From Prevotella sp. (GTDB taxonomy: Bacteria; Bacteroidota; Bacteroidia; Bacteroidales; Bacteroidaceae), in NCBI GenBank assembly GCA_016286995.1, contig JAEEVA010000001.1, forward strand, positions 62,001-126,000: 64,000 bases of DNA, written 5' to 3'. The notes beneath the pieces are model-generated. The model saw nothing but the letters and a program-made list of their open reading frames with translations, was not told the origin of the DNA and ran no database searches. Numbering within the stretch: the first letter of the stretch is position 1; the number at the start of each line of letters is the position of its first letter. Positions 18,921 through 29,100 of this stretch are shown here, piece by piece. The translations under genes were made by a program, and so were the position numbers.

Positions 18921-18959
18921 TCCTAATTCCTAATTTTTAATTCCTAATTAATAAATTCA

Positions 18960-20234
18960 CTATTCACTCTTAACTTCGTTTATGCGTGTCTGATAGAACT
19001 GCCGGAAATCGGACCATTTGTAGTAGGGGTATTGGTCGGTCGGCACGGGTAGGGTGGCCTCCTGACCATTGAGCAGGCACTTGACGAGGATGTCAGCGCC
19101 GGGCTTTTTGCTGCGATAGAAGACGAGTTGCACGTTGCTGGCCTTGCAGGTTTCCCAGTTTTGATAGCAGTTCTTCACTTCGTACGGATCTTCGGGGTCA
19201 CGGTCGGCTCCGTTGATGCCCAATAGGATGGTGAGCGGACCTAAGTAGCTGTCGTGTCCGAAACGGAGGTCGGCAATGTGGTCGCTGCTGCCGTCAAGTA
19301 CGGCATCGGCCTTGCGCATGATGTCCTGCAGAATGGGAATGGTGACGTACTGTTCGGGGAAGAGCCACGAATACGTGCCGAGGTTGGCACCTTCCCACTG
19401 GGCGGCCACCTCCTCGTCGGTGATGAGGTTGCCCATCATACCCTCATGGTTGATGTTGGGCAGCGAGGTGTATAGGTTGATGAGGTTGCTGCCTATGTGG
19501 TGCATGTTGCCGGGCAGGCCCTCGGTGCTGGTGAAGGTGCGCTTGATGACAGTCTCGCGTAACGTGTCGTTACCCTGGAACTGGTCGCGGTTCTTCTCGT
19601 AGCGTGGCCTGGGTTTGGGACACTGGTGCTTGATGGGATTCTGGCGGTCGTCGGGTACCACGGCGTCGAGTGTGAAGCGTGACGACTGTTCGCGGATTTC
19701 AATGTTAGGATTGCACTGTACCAGTTCCTGGCAGAATCCTGACATGCTGATGACGCAGCGTCCTGACAGCGACGAGACGGCGAGCACGTTGCCGCCCTTC
19801 TTGAATACCTCGGGGAAGTTGTTGTACATGGTGCGTGCGATACGCTGGTGTTGCTGCCATCCCAGGTCAGTCAGTTCGCTGACGCCTGTCTTCAGCTCGT
19901 CCTTGGCCGCCTCGAATTTGTTGTAGAAAGCCTCGCCGGCAGGTGTGAGCTGGTTACGGTTGTGGGCTGTGGTCAGCAGGCTGTCCAACTCGCGGTAGAG
20001 CATGCTGTTCCAGTAGTAGCGTGAGCCATGCCGTCCGTAATGGCTGATGTAGAAGGGTTTGTAGCCCTTCGGTGCCTTGGTCAGTTTGACGGTAGTGAAT
20101 TCGTACGGATAGTCCGTACCATAGGCTTTTCTCGGATTGGCGCTGAGCTCTTCAAGCGGTCCGATACTCTGTGCCTGGCACATGATGGCCATGAGCACAA
20201 CTGACAAGATAGTTACTGTTTTCTTCATCTTCAT
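18960..20234 (-). CDS. Histidine phosphatase clade 2 (MINPP/phytase-like), secreted
   Basis: HYGRHGSRYYW (RHGxR) and a later LRFGHD motif; signal peptide. Confidence 0.83.
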   Translation of the reverse strand: MKMKKTVTILSVVLMAIMCQAQSIGPLEELSANPRKAYGTDYPYEFTTVKLTKAPKGYKPFYISHYGRHGSRYYWNSMLYRELDSLLTTAHNRNQLTPAGEAFYNKFEAAKDELKTGVSELTDLGWQQHQRIARTMYNNFPEVFKKGGNVLAVSSLSGRCVISMSGFCQELVQCNPNIEIREQSSRFTLDAVVPDDRQNPIKHQCPKPRPRYEKNRDQFQGNDTLRETVIKRTFTSTEGLPGNMHHIGSNLINLYTSLPNINHEGMMGNLITDEEVAAQWEGANLGTYSWLFPEQYVTIPILQDIMRKADAVLDGSSDHIADLRFGHDSYLGPLTILLGINGADRDPEDPYEVKNCYQNWETCKASNVQLVFYRSKKPGADILVKCLLNGQEATLPVPTDQYPYYKWSDFRQFYQTRINEVKSE

Positions 20235-20278
20235 TCTTCACTTTTCATTCTTCACTCTTGATGTTTCACATCGAGCCC

Positions 20279-20330
20279 ACTCACGCTCGACAATGCTCAA
20301 ATGTGATTTGGCATTGTTCTCGCTTAATCG
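20279..20330 (+). promoter_or_regulatory. Hairpin element, copy C (no TAnnTTTG downstream)
   Basis: 40/52 identical to 36221-36272, with paired stem changes. Confidence 0.7.
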
Positions 20331-20336
20331 CGGCCT

Positions 20337-20417
20337 TCACTTTTCACTCTTCACTTTGTAGATGACAACTCCTGCGATAATCAATACTACAACTGCAATA
20401 ATGTGTACTAAATCCAT
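20337..20417 (-). CDS. 26-aa predicted single-pass membrane micropeptide MDLVHIIAVVVLIIAGVVIYKVKSEK
   Basis: ATG at 20417, stop TGA at 20337-20339; -7 box TATCTTTG (rc of 20449-20456) lies 32 nt upstream; below the ORF-track size cutoff. Confidence 0.55.
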   Translation of the reverse strand: MDLVHIIAVVVLIIAGVVIYKVKSEK

Positions 20418-20448
20418 AATGCGATACTATTGTTTGTGATTATTGCTG

Positions 20449-20456
20449 CAAAGATA
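20449..20456 (-). promoter_or_regulatory. -7 box TATCTTTG
   Basis: TAnnTTTG consensus on minus strand upstream of the 26-aa ORF. Confidence 0.6.
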
Positions 20457-20528
20457 CGAAAAAAAAGTGAAGAGTGAATAGTGAAGAGTGAAAAATTTAC
20501 TTCCGTCATAAAAAACTCTCACCTCTCA

Positions 20529-21117
20529 TCACCACGGCAGGTAGTGGTTGAATCGGAATTCGCCCAGCTGCATATAGGACTCCAGGGCGTCATCGTAGGC
20601 ACGGAGGACCTCGAAGCGGAAGTACCGCATGTTGTCGGCATCGCCTTGATTCAGGAAGTATTCCATCTCCTTAAGGTTACCCTTAGGCAGGGCGAAGGCT
20701 GAACCGTCGGCCATGTCTTTGTGGTCTAACAGCTTCCAGCTGTCTCCAGGGTTCTTCTTGCCGAGGCAGCGCCACGAGTGAATAACCCTTGCGGCCATCG
20801 GCGTCGAGGTAGTCCTTGCCCTTGCCGTCGTAGATGAAGATAGCCTCCTGATCGCGCCAGTTCTCGGTGGTGAAGGTACCCTTGTCGTCATTGATGTTAT
20901 ATGTATCGGCAGAAGCACCCAGCATGCCACGCGTCAGCAGGGAATCGGTGGTTTCGGTGTAGGCGTCAAAGTCGTCATCATCACTACAGGAACAGAAAGC
21001 GATGGCTGTCATGGATGCAAACAGGAAGGCGATGGTGGCCTTCGTCGTGTGCTGGAAGAAATACTTGGTCTTCATAATCGCGAACTTTTTAGGGTTAATA
21101 ACTGCGTTACCTATCAC
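20529..21117 (-). pseudogene. Lipoprotein (possibly discoidin-like C-terminus) split by a frameshift near 20778
   Basis: The N-terminal frame (FCSCSDDDDFDAY...DADGRKGYS) continues in another frame (SWRCLGKKNPGDSWKLLDHKD...SYMQLGEFRFNHYLPW); one extra base at about 20778 explains both. Confidence 0.7.
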
Positions 21118-21253
21118 TTTTGATGGTGCAAAGTTACGACAGTTTTCACGCTACAGGATATGCTTTCGCGATTTTCTGCTGAAGTAGTATGGACAAACGA
21201 CCGGAATGTGGACAAAAACGGGGAAACAGGTATCGTCGACTGTCCAAAGAGGG

Positions 21254-21412
21254 TTATGCCTTCCGCATATTCTCCCTGCCGACGTCGTAATATGCATCAA
21301 TCTGTTGACCCAGTTGCAAGTTGCGGTTGATCAGGTCAATGTTGGCCTGCTGCAACTGTCGGACTTGCTCCTCCAGTTCCTTGATACGTTTGTCGGATGC
21401 TTGCTGTTCCAT
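21254..21412 (-). CDS. 52-aa predicted coiled-coil protein MEQQASDKRIKELEEQVRQLQQANIDLINRNLQLGQQIDAYYDVGRENMRKA
   Basis: ORF below the track cutoff; TATTTTTG-like -7 box upstream on the minus strand (about 21447-21456). Confidence 0.5.
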   Translation of the reverse strand: MEQQASDKRIKELEEQVRQLQQANIDLINRNLQLGQQIDAYYDVGRENMRKA

Positions 21413-21579
21413 TCTATATTGATTTTAGTGAAACGTTAACCTACAAGGTGCAAAAATAAGCATAATTTATGAAACGGCAAAAAAGAAAGACGAGAAAAAG
21501 TTTGTACGATGACAAAAACATGGGACAAACGTCTTTTTTAAAGGATTCAAAGAAGATAGAAAAGTAAAGAAATAAAAAG

Positions 21580-22518
21580 ATGGAAACGAGATTCAAGAAA
21601 CCGCTGAGCGGCATTATTCCACCATTGGTGACACCGTTGAAGAACAACGAGACACTGGACGTGGAGAGTCTGGAAAGGTTGATAGAACACCTCATCGAGG
21701 GTGGCGTACACGGACTCTTTGTGCTGGGAACGACGGGTGAGGAACAGAGCCTGTCGTACGATGTGAGAAAACAGATGATTAAGGAGTCGTGCCGCATCAA
21801 CCATGGACGGCTACCGCTGTTGGCATGCATTACCGACACGTCGATTGAAGAAAGTGTGCGACTGGCCCGCAAGGCTGCCGACTATGGTGCCGACGGTGTT
21901 GTATCGGCGCCGCCTTACTATTTTGCTACGGGGCAGCCCGAACTGGCACAGTATTATGAGGAACTGGTGCCGCAGCTGCCGTTGCCCGTGTTCCTTTATA
22001 ATATGCCTAGCCACGTGAAGGTGAGCTTCGCACCCGATACGGTGGCCCGCATAGCACAGAATGAGCAGGTCATAGGCTTCAAGGACTCAAGTGCCAATGC
22101 CGTGTACTTCCAGAGCGTGATGTATAAGATGAAACAGCGCCGCGACTTCGCCATGCTGGTGGGACCGGAGGAGATTACCGGTGAGTGCGTGTTGCTGGGT
22201 GCACAGGGTGGTATCAATGGCGGTGCCAACATGTTTCCGGAACTCTATGTGGCCATGTACGATGCTGCCTCGTCACGCGACATCAAGCGCGTACTCGACC
22301 TGCAGCAGCTCATCATGCAGATTTCGACCACGATATATACTGTAGGCAAGCATGGCTCGAGCTACCTGAAAGGCTTGAAGTGTGCACTGTCCTTGCTCGG
22401 CATCATCAACGACGACTTCGTGGCTTCGCCGTTCTATAAGTTCGAGGCACCGGAACGGGAAAAGATACGTCAGGCACTTGACGCACTACCCATTGAACAT
22501 GGTAAACTGCGAATATAA
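21580..22518 (+). CDS. Dihydrodipicolinate synthase / N-acetylneuraminate lyase family protein
   Basis: GIIPPLVTPLKNNE, LGTTGEEQSLS, PPYYF, FLYNMPSHV, GFKDSS. Confidence 0.88.
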   Translation: METRFKKPLSGIIPPLVTPLKNNETLDVESLERLIEHLIEGGVHGLFVLGTTGEEQSLSYDVRKQMIKESCRINHGRLPLLACITDTSIEESVRLARKAADYGADGVVSAPPYYFATGQPELAQYYEELVPQLPLPVFLYNMPSHVKVSFAPDTVARIAQNEQVIGFKDSSANAVYFQSVMYKMKQRRDFAMLVGPEEITGECVLLGAQGGINGGANMFPELYVAMYDAASSRDIKRVLDLQQLIMQISTTIYTVGKHGSSYLKGLKCALSLLGIINDDFVASPFYKFEAPEREKIRQALDALPIEHGKLRI

Positions 22519-22622
22519 TAATAAACAACGGATTACACGGATTATGCGGATTTTTATTCCGAATTGGTCTGCTGTTTTTAATCCGTTCAATCCGTGTAAT
22601 CCGTTGTTAAAAGAATATTGTT

Positions 22623-24140
22623 ATGCACGTCATTGATTTCGTCGTTTTTATAGTCTTCACACTGGGCGTGGTGGTGTTCGGCTGCTCGTTCTTCAAGAAG
22701 GGCAGCAGTGCCGACGAGTTTACCTCAGCCGGACACAGCATCCCAGGCTGGGTGGTGGGCATGAGCATTTTTGCCACCTATGTGTCGAGTATCTCATACA
22801 TAGGCTATCCGGGTAAGGCGTTTGCTGCTGACTGGAATGCCTTTGTGTTCTCACTCAGCATACCCATCGCCAGTTATTTCGCCGCTAAATACTTCGTGCC
22901 GTTCTACCGACATAGCGGCAGCGTGTCGGCCTACACCTTCCTGGAAGAGAAGTTCGGCGCATGGGCACGCCTGTATGCTTCGGCCTGCTACCTGCTGACG
23001 CAGATAGCACGCATGGGCAGCATCCTCTATCTGCTGGCCGTGCCGATGTATATCCTCATGGGCTGGGACATGCATACTGTCATCATCCTGACCTCGATAG
23101 GCATCATCATCTATTCCATGATGGGCGGTCTGAAGGCCGTTATCTGGGCTGATGCCATACAAGGTATTATATTAATAGGTGGCGCTCTGCTGTGTCTGGC
23201 TATCCTGATGTTCTCGATGCCTGAAGGACCCATGCAGACCTTTGAACTGGCGGCTAATTCGCCTATGGGCAACAAGTTCTCGTTGGGAGCCTTTACGGAC
23301 GACCTGACCACCAGCACCTTCTGGGTATGCCTCATCTACGGCATCTTCATCAATCTGCAGAACTACGGCATCGACCAGAACTATGTACAGCGTTACCATG
23401 CTGCTAAGACCGACAAGGATGCGAAGTTCTCGGCACTCTTCGGCGGTTATCTCTTCATACCCGTCTCAGCATTGTTCTTCCTCATTGGCAGTGCACTGTA
23501 CAGCTACTATCAGGCTGGTGTGGCACCACTGCCCGATGAGATTCAGGCCAAGCCCGACTACGTATTCCCATACTTTATCGTCAACGGACTGCCTGTCGGC
23601 CTGCGCGGCCTGCTCATTGCCAGCATCTTTGCGGCTGGCATGAGTACGGTGTCGACCAGCGTGACCAGTGCCGCCACCATCATCCTGACGGACTATGTGC
23701 GTCCGTTCTTCCTGAAAGCCCGTCACGTCACTGACCGTCTGCGCCATCACGACCCTGCTGATCATCATCAGCATCGGAAGCTGGAACTGGCCATTGTACG
23801 CCTGAGCAGTTTCGGTGTCGGCATACTTGGCGCCTGCGTGGCTATTGCCATGCTGAGCGTAGAGAGCATCATCGATGCCTGGTGGACGCTGTCGAGCATT
23901 TTCTCTGGTGGTATGCTGGGTCTGTTCCTGTTAGGATGCATACCCCAGACCATCAATCGCTGGGCGGCATTGGTGGGATGTATCTGTGGTGTCTTGGTCA
24001 TCGGATGGATCAGTCTGGCAGCCATGTGGAACCTTCCCGGCATTCATCTGCATAGTTATTTAGCCATTGTCTTAGGCACAACGACCATTTTTGTTGTCGG
24101 CTTTTTGCTTACGTTTTTGCTCAAAAGTAACATGAAATAG
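22623..24140 (+). CDS. Sodium:solute symporter (SSS family)
   Basis: SSS-like multi-TM sequence (DEFTSAGHSIPGWVVGMSIFATYVSSISYIGYPGKAF, GLLIASIFAAGMSTVSTSVTSAATI). Confidence 0.9.
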   Translation: MHVIDFVVFIVFTLGVVVFGCSFFKKGSSADEFTSAGHSIPGWVVGMSIFATYVSSISYIGYPGKAFAADWNAFVFSLSIPIASYFAAKYFVPFYRHSGSVSAYTFLEEKFGAWARLYASACYLLTQIARMGSILYLLAVPMYILMGWDMHTVIILTSIGIIIYSMMGGLKAVIWADAIQGIILIGGALLCLAILMFSMPEGPMQTFELAANSPMGNKFSLGAFTDDLTTSTFWVCLIYGIFINLQNYGIDQNYVQRYHAAKTDKDAKFSALFGGYLFIPVSALFFLIGSALYSYYQAGVAPLPDEIQAKPDYVFPYFIVNGLPVGLRGLLIASIFAAGMSTVSTSVTSAATIILTDYVRPFFLKARHVTDRLRHHDPADHHQHRKLELAIVRLSSFGVGILGACVAIAMLSVESIIDAWWTLSSIFSGGMLGLFLLGCIPQTINRWAALVGCICGVLVIGWISLAAMWNLPGIHLHSYLAIVLGTTTIFVVGFLLTFLLKSNMK

Positions 24141-24255
24141 GGCAAAATGACACATCAATCTCTAAAAACGAACTATTTTTGAATAAAAAACGAACTTTGA
24201 TACAAATCAAAAAGTTTGTGAAACTTAAAACAACAGGTATTAAAAAAAAAGTACG

Positions 24256-24263
24256 TACCTTTG
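24256..24263 (+). promoter_or_regulatory. -7 box TACCTTTG
   Basis: TAnnTTTG consensus upstream of the GH43 gene. Confidence 0.6.
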
Positions 24264-24328
24264 CAACCGAGTTTTTGACCTAAAAGTGCAAGTGCAAGTG
24301 TAGCACGCAATCTAAAACCTCTTGTTGC

Positions 24329-26023
24329 ATGAGAAGATTTGTTTTAGTAATATTATCATTAGTAGTTTGTTTTGTAACCTCAGAGGCTGCCGAAAAGCGT
24401 TTCGGCAGCACTGATGGTGCTTATTGGTCAGCTGGTGACACTACCGCCAGTGCTTACATTAAGAATCCGATGTTGTGGGCCGACGTGCCCGATCCAGATA
24501 TCATACGCGTGGGCGATACCTTTTATTTGGTGTCGACAACCATGCACCTCATGCCTGGTGCTCCCGTTATGCGCTCGAAAGACCTGAAGAACTGGGAAAC
24601 GGTGAGTTATATTTTCGACAAATTGACAGACTCTCCGAAATACGATCTGAAAGAGGGTACGGCATACGGTCGTGGCCAGTGGGCTACATCTCTGAAATAC
24701 CATAACGGCCGTTTTTATGCCCTGTTGGCTCCCAACGAACAAGGGGCTATGGGCGACACCTATATCTTTACTGCCGAGAAGGCTGAGGGTGAATGGAAGC
24801 TATTGTCACGCATGCGCCATTTCCACGACTGTTCGCTGTTCTTTGATGAAGGCGAGGGTGAGGACCCATCGACCGGTCGCGTATATGTCATCTATGGTAC
24901 GGGTGAGATGATGGAATTGAAGCCCGACCTGAGCGACGTCATAGAAGGCACCCACCAGCGTATATTCCAAAAGGAAGCCGACGAGACAGGACTGCTGGAA
25001 GGCTCACGTATGATTAAGCATAACGGCAAATACTACCTGCTGATGATTTCGCACGTCTATGCCCCAGGGCGTCATCGCCGTGAGGTGTGCTACCGTGCTG
25101 ACGATATTCATGGTCCGTACGAAAAGAATGTCATCCTTCAGTCAGAGTTCGGAGGTTTTTCCTACGAGGCACAAGGTACTATCGTTGACACGCAGGATGG
25201 TGACTGGTATGGTGTTATCTTCCAGGACCGTGGCGGAGTGGGCCGTGTGTTGACCCTGATGCCCTGTCGCTGGATTGACGGCTGGCCACAGTTAGGTGAT
25301 GAGGAAGGCAAGGTGCCGACCTTGATGCGCCCGTTGAAGAGTGGTGAGCCCGAGAAGCACATCGTCTGTGCCGACGAGTTCGCCTCGTCGGAATTAGGAC
25401 TACACTGGCAATGGAATCACAATCCTGTGAATCAGGCATGGAGCCTGACGGAGCGTCCAGGTTGGCTGAGACTGAAGAGTAGCCGTGTGGTCAATACCCT
25501 GTATCTGGCTCCCAACACGCTCACGCAGCGTATGGAAGGTCCTACGTGCAGTGGATATATTGTGATGGACCTCTCGAAGATGAAGGACGGCGACTGTGCC
25601 GGTCTGGCTGCCTTCAACAGCGATACTGGTGCCTTGACCGTTAAGAAACAAGGTAAGAAGCTGGCTTTAGAGATGAGTGAGCAGAAAGTGGAACTCTCCG
25701 ACCGTGACAAAGAGGTGACGAAGGTTGACGAGAAAGTCATAGAGAGTGTGGAACTGAAGCAGAACAAGATATGGCTGCGTATCGACGCAGACTTCCGACC
25801 AGGCCAGAAAGGCCGTTTCATGGGTGGCAACGACGCTGCCAACTTCTACTATAGCCTTGATGGTGAACAGTGGACGAAGATTGGTTCCAATGACTACCGC
25901 CTGAGTTTCGACTGGCGCCGTTTCTTCATGGGCAGCAAGTTCGGCATTTTCTACTATGCTACCAAGAAGTTGGGTGGTATCGTCGATGTTGACTGCTTCG
26001 AGTATCATGTGGAGGCAAAATAA
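24329..26023 (+). CDS. GH43 beta-xylosidase/arabinofuranosidase-like protein with C-terminal beta-sandwich domain, secreted
   Basis: WADVPDPDIIRVGDTFYLVSTTMHLMPGAPVMRSKDLKNWE, EDPSTGRVYVIYGTG, HNGKYYLLM. Confidence 0.9.
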   Translation: MRRFVLVILSLVVCFVTSEAAEKRFGSTDGAYWSAGDTTASAYIKNPMLWADVPDPDIIRVGDTFYLVSTTMHLMPGAPVMRSKDLKNWETVSYIFDKLTDSPKYDLKEGTAYGRGQWATSLKYHNGRFYALLAPNEQGAMGDTYIFTAEKAEGEWKLLSRMRHFHDCSLFFDEGEGEDPSTGRVYVIYGTGEMMELKPDLSDVIEGTHQRIFQKEADETGLLEGSRMIKHNGKYYLLMISHVYAPGRHRREVCYRADDIHGPYEKNVILQSEFGGFSYEAQGTIVDTQDGDWYGVIFQDRGGVGRVLTLMPCRWIDGWPQLGDEEGKVPTLMRPLKSGEPEKHIVCADEFASSELGLHWQWNHNPVNQAWSLTERPGWLRLKSSRVVNTLYLAPNTLTQRMEGPTCSGYIVMDLSKMKDGDCAGLAAFNSDTGALTVKKQGKKLALEMSEQKVELSDRDKEVTKVDEKVIESVELKQNKIWLRIDADFRPGQKGRFMGGNDAANFYYSLDGEQWTKIGSNDYRLSFDWRRFFMGSKFGIFYYATKKLGGIVDVDCFEYHVEAK

Positions 26024-26071
26024 GGTCTAAGGTTAAAGATTAAGGGTAAAAAGAGGCGTTTTAGGGTTATT

Positions 26072-26115
26072 ACTTTGCGTTACGTAACTTTTTTGTATGT
26101 TACGTAGCGCAAAGT
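26072..26115. promoter_or_regulatory. Long imperfect palindrome upstream of the HTCS gene
   Basis: ACTTTGCGTTACGTAAC - 10 nt - GTTACGTAGCGCAAAGT; 17-bp arms with one mismatch. Confidence 0.6.
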
Positions 26116-26149
26116 TTGCATTTTGTTTGGTGGTTTGGGGAAAAATGTT

Positions 26150-26157
26150 TACCTTTG
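26150..26157 (+). promoter_or_regulatory. -7 box TACCTTTG with a TTTG -33 box 20 nt upstream (26126-26129)
   Basis: Matches TTTG-N19-21-TAnnTTTG. Confidence 0.7.
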
Positions 26158-26199
26158 CCACGTTTCTAACGAACTAACTGGTATTATTACACTTAAAAC

Positions 26200-29100
26200 A
26201 TGATTAAAGTTCTTGTTATGAGTTCTAAAAAGCTACGTTTTGGGCTTTTCTCGTTACTTACACTTTTTGCACTGGGTACACACGCCCAGATGGGCAAATT
26301 GTTCGATGCCGACAAACAGATGTCGAGCAGCTATACCACACAAGTCTATCTGGACCGCGACGGTTTCATCTGGGTGGCTACACGCAATGGTTTGAACCGC
26401 TACGACGGCTACCAGTTCCGTATCCTGAAAAAGGAGATCCGACAGGATATCGGTATGGCCAGTAACTATGTCAACTGTATGATGCAGGACCGTAACGGAC
26501 TGTTCTATATCGGTATGTACGGTGCTTTCCAGACCTACGACGGTGAGCGTTTCCACGACGTTAAGACCTGTGACCTGGACAACCGTGTCGTGCCGTGCTA
26601 TGTCACTTGTCTGCTGGAACGTCATAACGGCGACGTCCTCATCGGTACATCGGGACATGGCCTGCTACGCATGACAGCGCCACAAGAGGCCCGTCAGGAA
26701 GGTGGTGCTTTGGCCAACATCACGACGATACACCACATGATGGAAGACCGTCAGCAGCGCCTTTGGATTGCTACGGACAATCAAGGTTTGCTGCGCTGGG
26801 ATGGCAAGAATCTCAAGCGTTATTTTCAGGAAGGCGATGGCGACGACCAATCGGCTGGTCTGATGAATTCGATTGTCGACGTCTGCGAGGACAACGATGG
26901 CCATATTTTTGTGGCCACGACCAGCCATGGTCTGTTCCGTTTGGATGGCGATACCCCCGTACACATCGATGCCACGGGTAACAAGCATATCTCCGTATTA
27001 TATGTCAACCGCCGCGGCCACATCATGATTGGCTACGACGGTATGGGACTGGCTATCTACAACCCCAAGGAGGGACGGCTGCTGGATAACCCCTACTTCA
27101 GCCGCGACGTCGACCTAAGCATGGCCAAGGTGTACTCTATCTGTGAGGACCTGAGCGGTAATGTCTGGCTCGGTTTGCTGCAGAAGGGTATCTACATGCA
27201 GCCCAGTCATACCATTGGCTTCGGCTATTTAGGTTATAAGCTTGGTAGTCGCAACATCATTGGTACGGCATGTGTCACCAGTGTGCAGGGTGGGAGCAAC
27301 GGCTACCACTGGATAGGTACCGACAAGGACGGCCTGTACGTGCTGGACTCCAGCAACAGCAGGGTTATCAAGCACTTCAAGGAGAATTTCCCCGCTACCA
27401 TATTAGGCCTCTGCGAGGACCTTCAGGGCCGCATCTGGGTTGCTTCCTACAAGGAGGGCACTGGGTGGATAGACCCCAAGACCATGACGTGGCATCCTTA
27501 TTCCTTGCCACAGGGATTGGCAGTCAGCATTTTTGACCTGACGTGCGACCGCGAGGGCCACATCTGGTTTGGTACTATGGGCTACGGTCTGCTGCGTCTG
27601 AATTTCGAGACTGGCGACATCAAGGCCTATACGCAGGATGACAAGGCACCATACGACCGTAATGTGAACAGCATCGTCAACAACTATATCTCGCAGATAG
27701 CCATCTCACCCGATGGCAAGCGCATCTACACGGCAACAACGATGGGTGTCTGTGCCATGGACCTGGAAAAGGAGAACTGGCTGTCGTCCTTCGGCACCAA
27801 CTGCCTGAACTATGGAACACCGACACGTATTGCCCGTGAGTTTGATGGGAAACTGTACATTGGCACCAACGACGGTCTGAAGTGTTACGATCCGAAGACC
27901 CGCAAGATGCATACCCTTGGTGTTGAGAGTGGTCTGGCCGACAACGGTATTGCTTCCATCGAGCAAGACAAGCAAGGACTGTTATGGATTTCTACCGACC
28001 ATGGTTTGTGCTGTATGGATCCGAAGACCAACAAAACCAAGAACTACTTCGTCGACAATGGTTTGCAGTCGAATGAGTTCAGCGACGGTGCCTCGTGGAT
28101 AACCCCTAACGGGCAGATTGTCTTTGGTGGTCTGGGGGGCATCACGTGGTTCCGTCCTGCCGACATTCAGGAACGTGAATGGAAAGCCGAGGTGAAGCTG
28201 ACAGGCTTCACCGTCAATGGCGAGTCCGTCAGCCCTGCCACCATGTCGGGTTTCTGGCGTGTGACTGACCGTCCCGTCATTGCTTCTAATAAGTTTGTGC
28301 TGAGTTCCGGCGACAATAACTTTGCTCTGCAGATGTCGACGCTGACATACGACAATCCTGAGCATATAGTCTATCTCTACCGCATCAACCATGAGGAATG
28401 GGTACGCATGCAGCCAGGCGTCAACGAGATTACCTTCTCACACTTGGCACCTGGCGACTACGACTTCTGTGTGGTAGCCGAACAGAACGGTGTGCAAACG
28501 CCTGAGCGTTGTTTCACCGTCGTCATCCATGCCCCGTGGTATCGTTCCACGCTGGCCTACTTGTTTTACGTACTGGCCCTGATTGCCCTGTTCCTGTGGT
28601 ACCGCCAGCAGCACAAGCGCAAGGAGCAAGACCGTCTGCGCCTGCAGGAACATATCCATGCCGAGGAAATGGCCGATGCCAAGTTGAAGTTCTTCATGAA
28701 CATCTCCCACGAAGTGCGTACGCCGATGACGCTCATCGTCACCCCGCTGCTGTCGCTTATCAAACAGGATGACGACCCGCACCGCCGCAGCGTTTATGAA
28801 ACCATCCGCCGCAATGCCGAGCGTATCTTGGGTCTCATCAACCAGATGATGGACCTGCGTAAGATTGACAAGGGACAGATGCAGATGCACATGTGTGAGA
28901 CGGAATTGATTTCCTTTGTGGATGACATCCATACGCTGTTTGCCCAGCAGGCTAAAGCCAAGAACATCCAGTTCACCTATGAGCACGACACCGAGGAGTT
29001 GCCCGTATGGATTGACCGCAATAATTTCGACAAGGTCATTGTCAATCTGTTGTCGAACGCCTTTAAGTTCACGCCGACGGGCGGTAATGTCCATATCGGC

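Noticed and set aside
21602-21612. Palindrome CCGCTGAGCGG in the lyase gene
   Set aside because: Short, and it falls in a segment (LSGIIPPLVTP) expected to be conserved in the family, so probably codon coincidence.
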